In this document: positions 6,088 through 6,261 of the stretch, piece by piece
How the letters are laid out: each line of letters starts with the position of its first letter
How positions within the stretch are numbered: position 1 is the first letter of the stretch
Source of the DNA: Candidatus Omnitrophica bacterium UBA5776
Lineage (GTDB): Bacteria > Omnitrophota > Gorgyraeia > Gygaellales > Profunditerraquicolaceae
Assembly: GCA_002418595.1 (NCBI GenBank)
Contig: DIEK01000013.1
Span: 1 to 6,261 of the forward strand
Length of the DNA: 6,261 nt
Reading direction: 5' to 3'
Program-made: the position numbers and the translations under genes
The notes under the pieces: model-generated
Told to the model about the DNA's origin: nothing
The model's database searches: none
Seen by the model: only the letters and a program-made list of their open reading frames with translations

Positions 6088-6261
6088 TTCGCCGCCCTTG
6101 TCTTAGTCTTACGTTTTTCGGTTTTAAGCCGTCCCCGTGACCGACAACCGAAACGGGCTTCGTTACCGTTACCGTTGCCGAATTAAAGCTCGTCTATCGT
6201 TTATCGGTTTCGCTGCCCTTGTCTTAGTCTTACGTCTTTCGGTTTTAAGCCGTCCCCGTGA
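6061..6261. repeat. 121-bp tandem repeat: two 80-bp copies and a 41-bp spacer
   Basis: Positions 6061-6140 and 6182-6261 match at 77 of 80 bases. The three differences (6072/6193, 6093/6214, 6115/6236) are all C/T transitions. Similarity continues weakly for about 10 more bases on the glyS side with a 1-bp indel. The 41-bp spacer (6141-6181) contains a short hexamer array. The 121-bp period is not a multiple of three and reading frames are interrupted, so this looks non-coding. On the minus strand each copy begins TCACGGGGACGG and holds degenerate CGATAAACGATA words. The window ends exactly with the second copy, so more units may follow. I found no convincing promoter for glyS inside it. Confidence 0.9.
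6161..6180. repeat. hexamer array (CGTTAC)n in the repeat spacer
   Basis: CGTTAC-CGTTAC-CGTTGC-CG gives just over three hexamer units. A single related unit, CGTTACCGA, sits at 6051-6059 on the glyS side of the first copy, so the two 80-bp copies may differ in hexamer number at this junction. It is a slippage-prone simple repeat with no recognised function. Confidence 0.6.

Noticed and set aside
6029..6261. T-box riboswitch upstream of glyS
   Set aside because: No T-box-like AGGGTGG...ACCGCG antiterminator segment and no terminator with a U-run is present. The region is explained by tandem repeats.
6061..6261. CRISPR array
   Set aside because: There are only two copies, each 80 bp long with a single 41-bp spacer. 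The repeat is far longer than CRISPR repeats and no cas gene is nearby.

Overview
This 6.3 kb stretch comes from a bacterium with moderate to high GC (about 50-63% in most lines I counted). All supported genes lie on the minus strand, so the window reads right to left as glycyl-tRNA synthetase (glyS), pyruvate phosphate dikinase (ppdK), a primary-type sigma-70 factor, adenine phosphoribosyltransferase (apt) and tRNA-Arg(CCT). The glycyl-tRNA synthetase is the homodimeric class II type rather than the alpha2beta2 type of proteobacteria such as E. coli. The tRNA has no encoded CCA, and the sigma factor is short and lacks region 1.1. These traits, with PPDK, fit an uncultured lineage such as Omnitrophota, Elusimicrobiota or another deep-branching group. 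That placement is a low-confidence inference.

Layout. Positions 1-38 hold a short motif resembling a dispersed GGGGAC-type repeat. The tRNA-Arg(CCT) follows at 39-112, and a bulged inverted repeat lies at 142-188, before the end of apt (218-763). The apt start overlaps the sigma factor stop (760-1569) in an ATGA arrangement. A very strong hairpin (1606-1642) separates the sigma gene from ppdK (1656-4400). The 137-bp gap between ppdK and glyS is mostly hairpins (4426-4455 and 4465-4488). glyS is best read from the ATG at 6028, which has a good ribosome binding site, and not from the upstream TTG at 6049. Beyond glyS, 6061-6261 is two near-identical 80-bp copies in a 121-bp tandem period that reach the window edge.

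The genes are housekeeping functions: translation (glyS, tRNA-Arg), PEP/pyruvate interconversion (ppdK), transcription initiation (sigma) and purine salvage (apt). PPDK and APT both release AMP or PPi or consume PPi, and aminoacylation also releases AMP and PPi, so a shared link to PPi/AMP metabolism is possible but speculative. I see no CRISPR, phage, toxin-antitoxin or transposase gene, and no clearly new multi-gene system. The most noteworthy signals are the tandem repeat upstream of glyS, GGGGAC motifs at both window ends, the structured intergenic RNAs, and a cysteine-rich, AT-shifted insertion inside the glycyl-tRNA synthetase.
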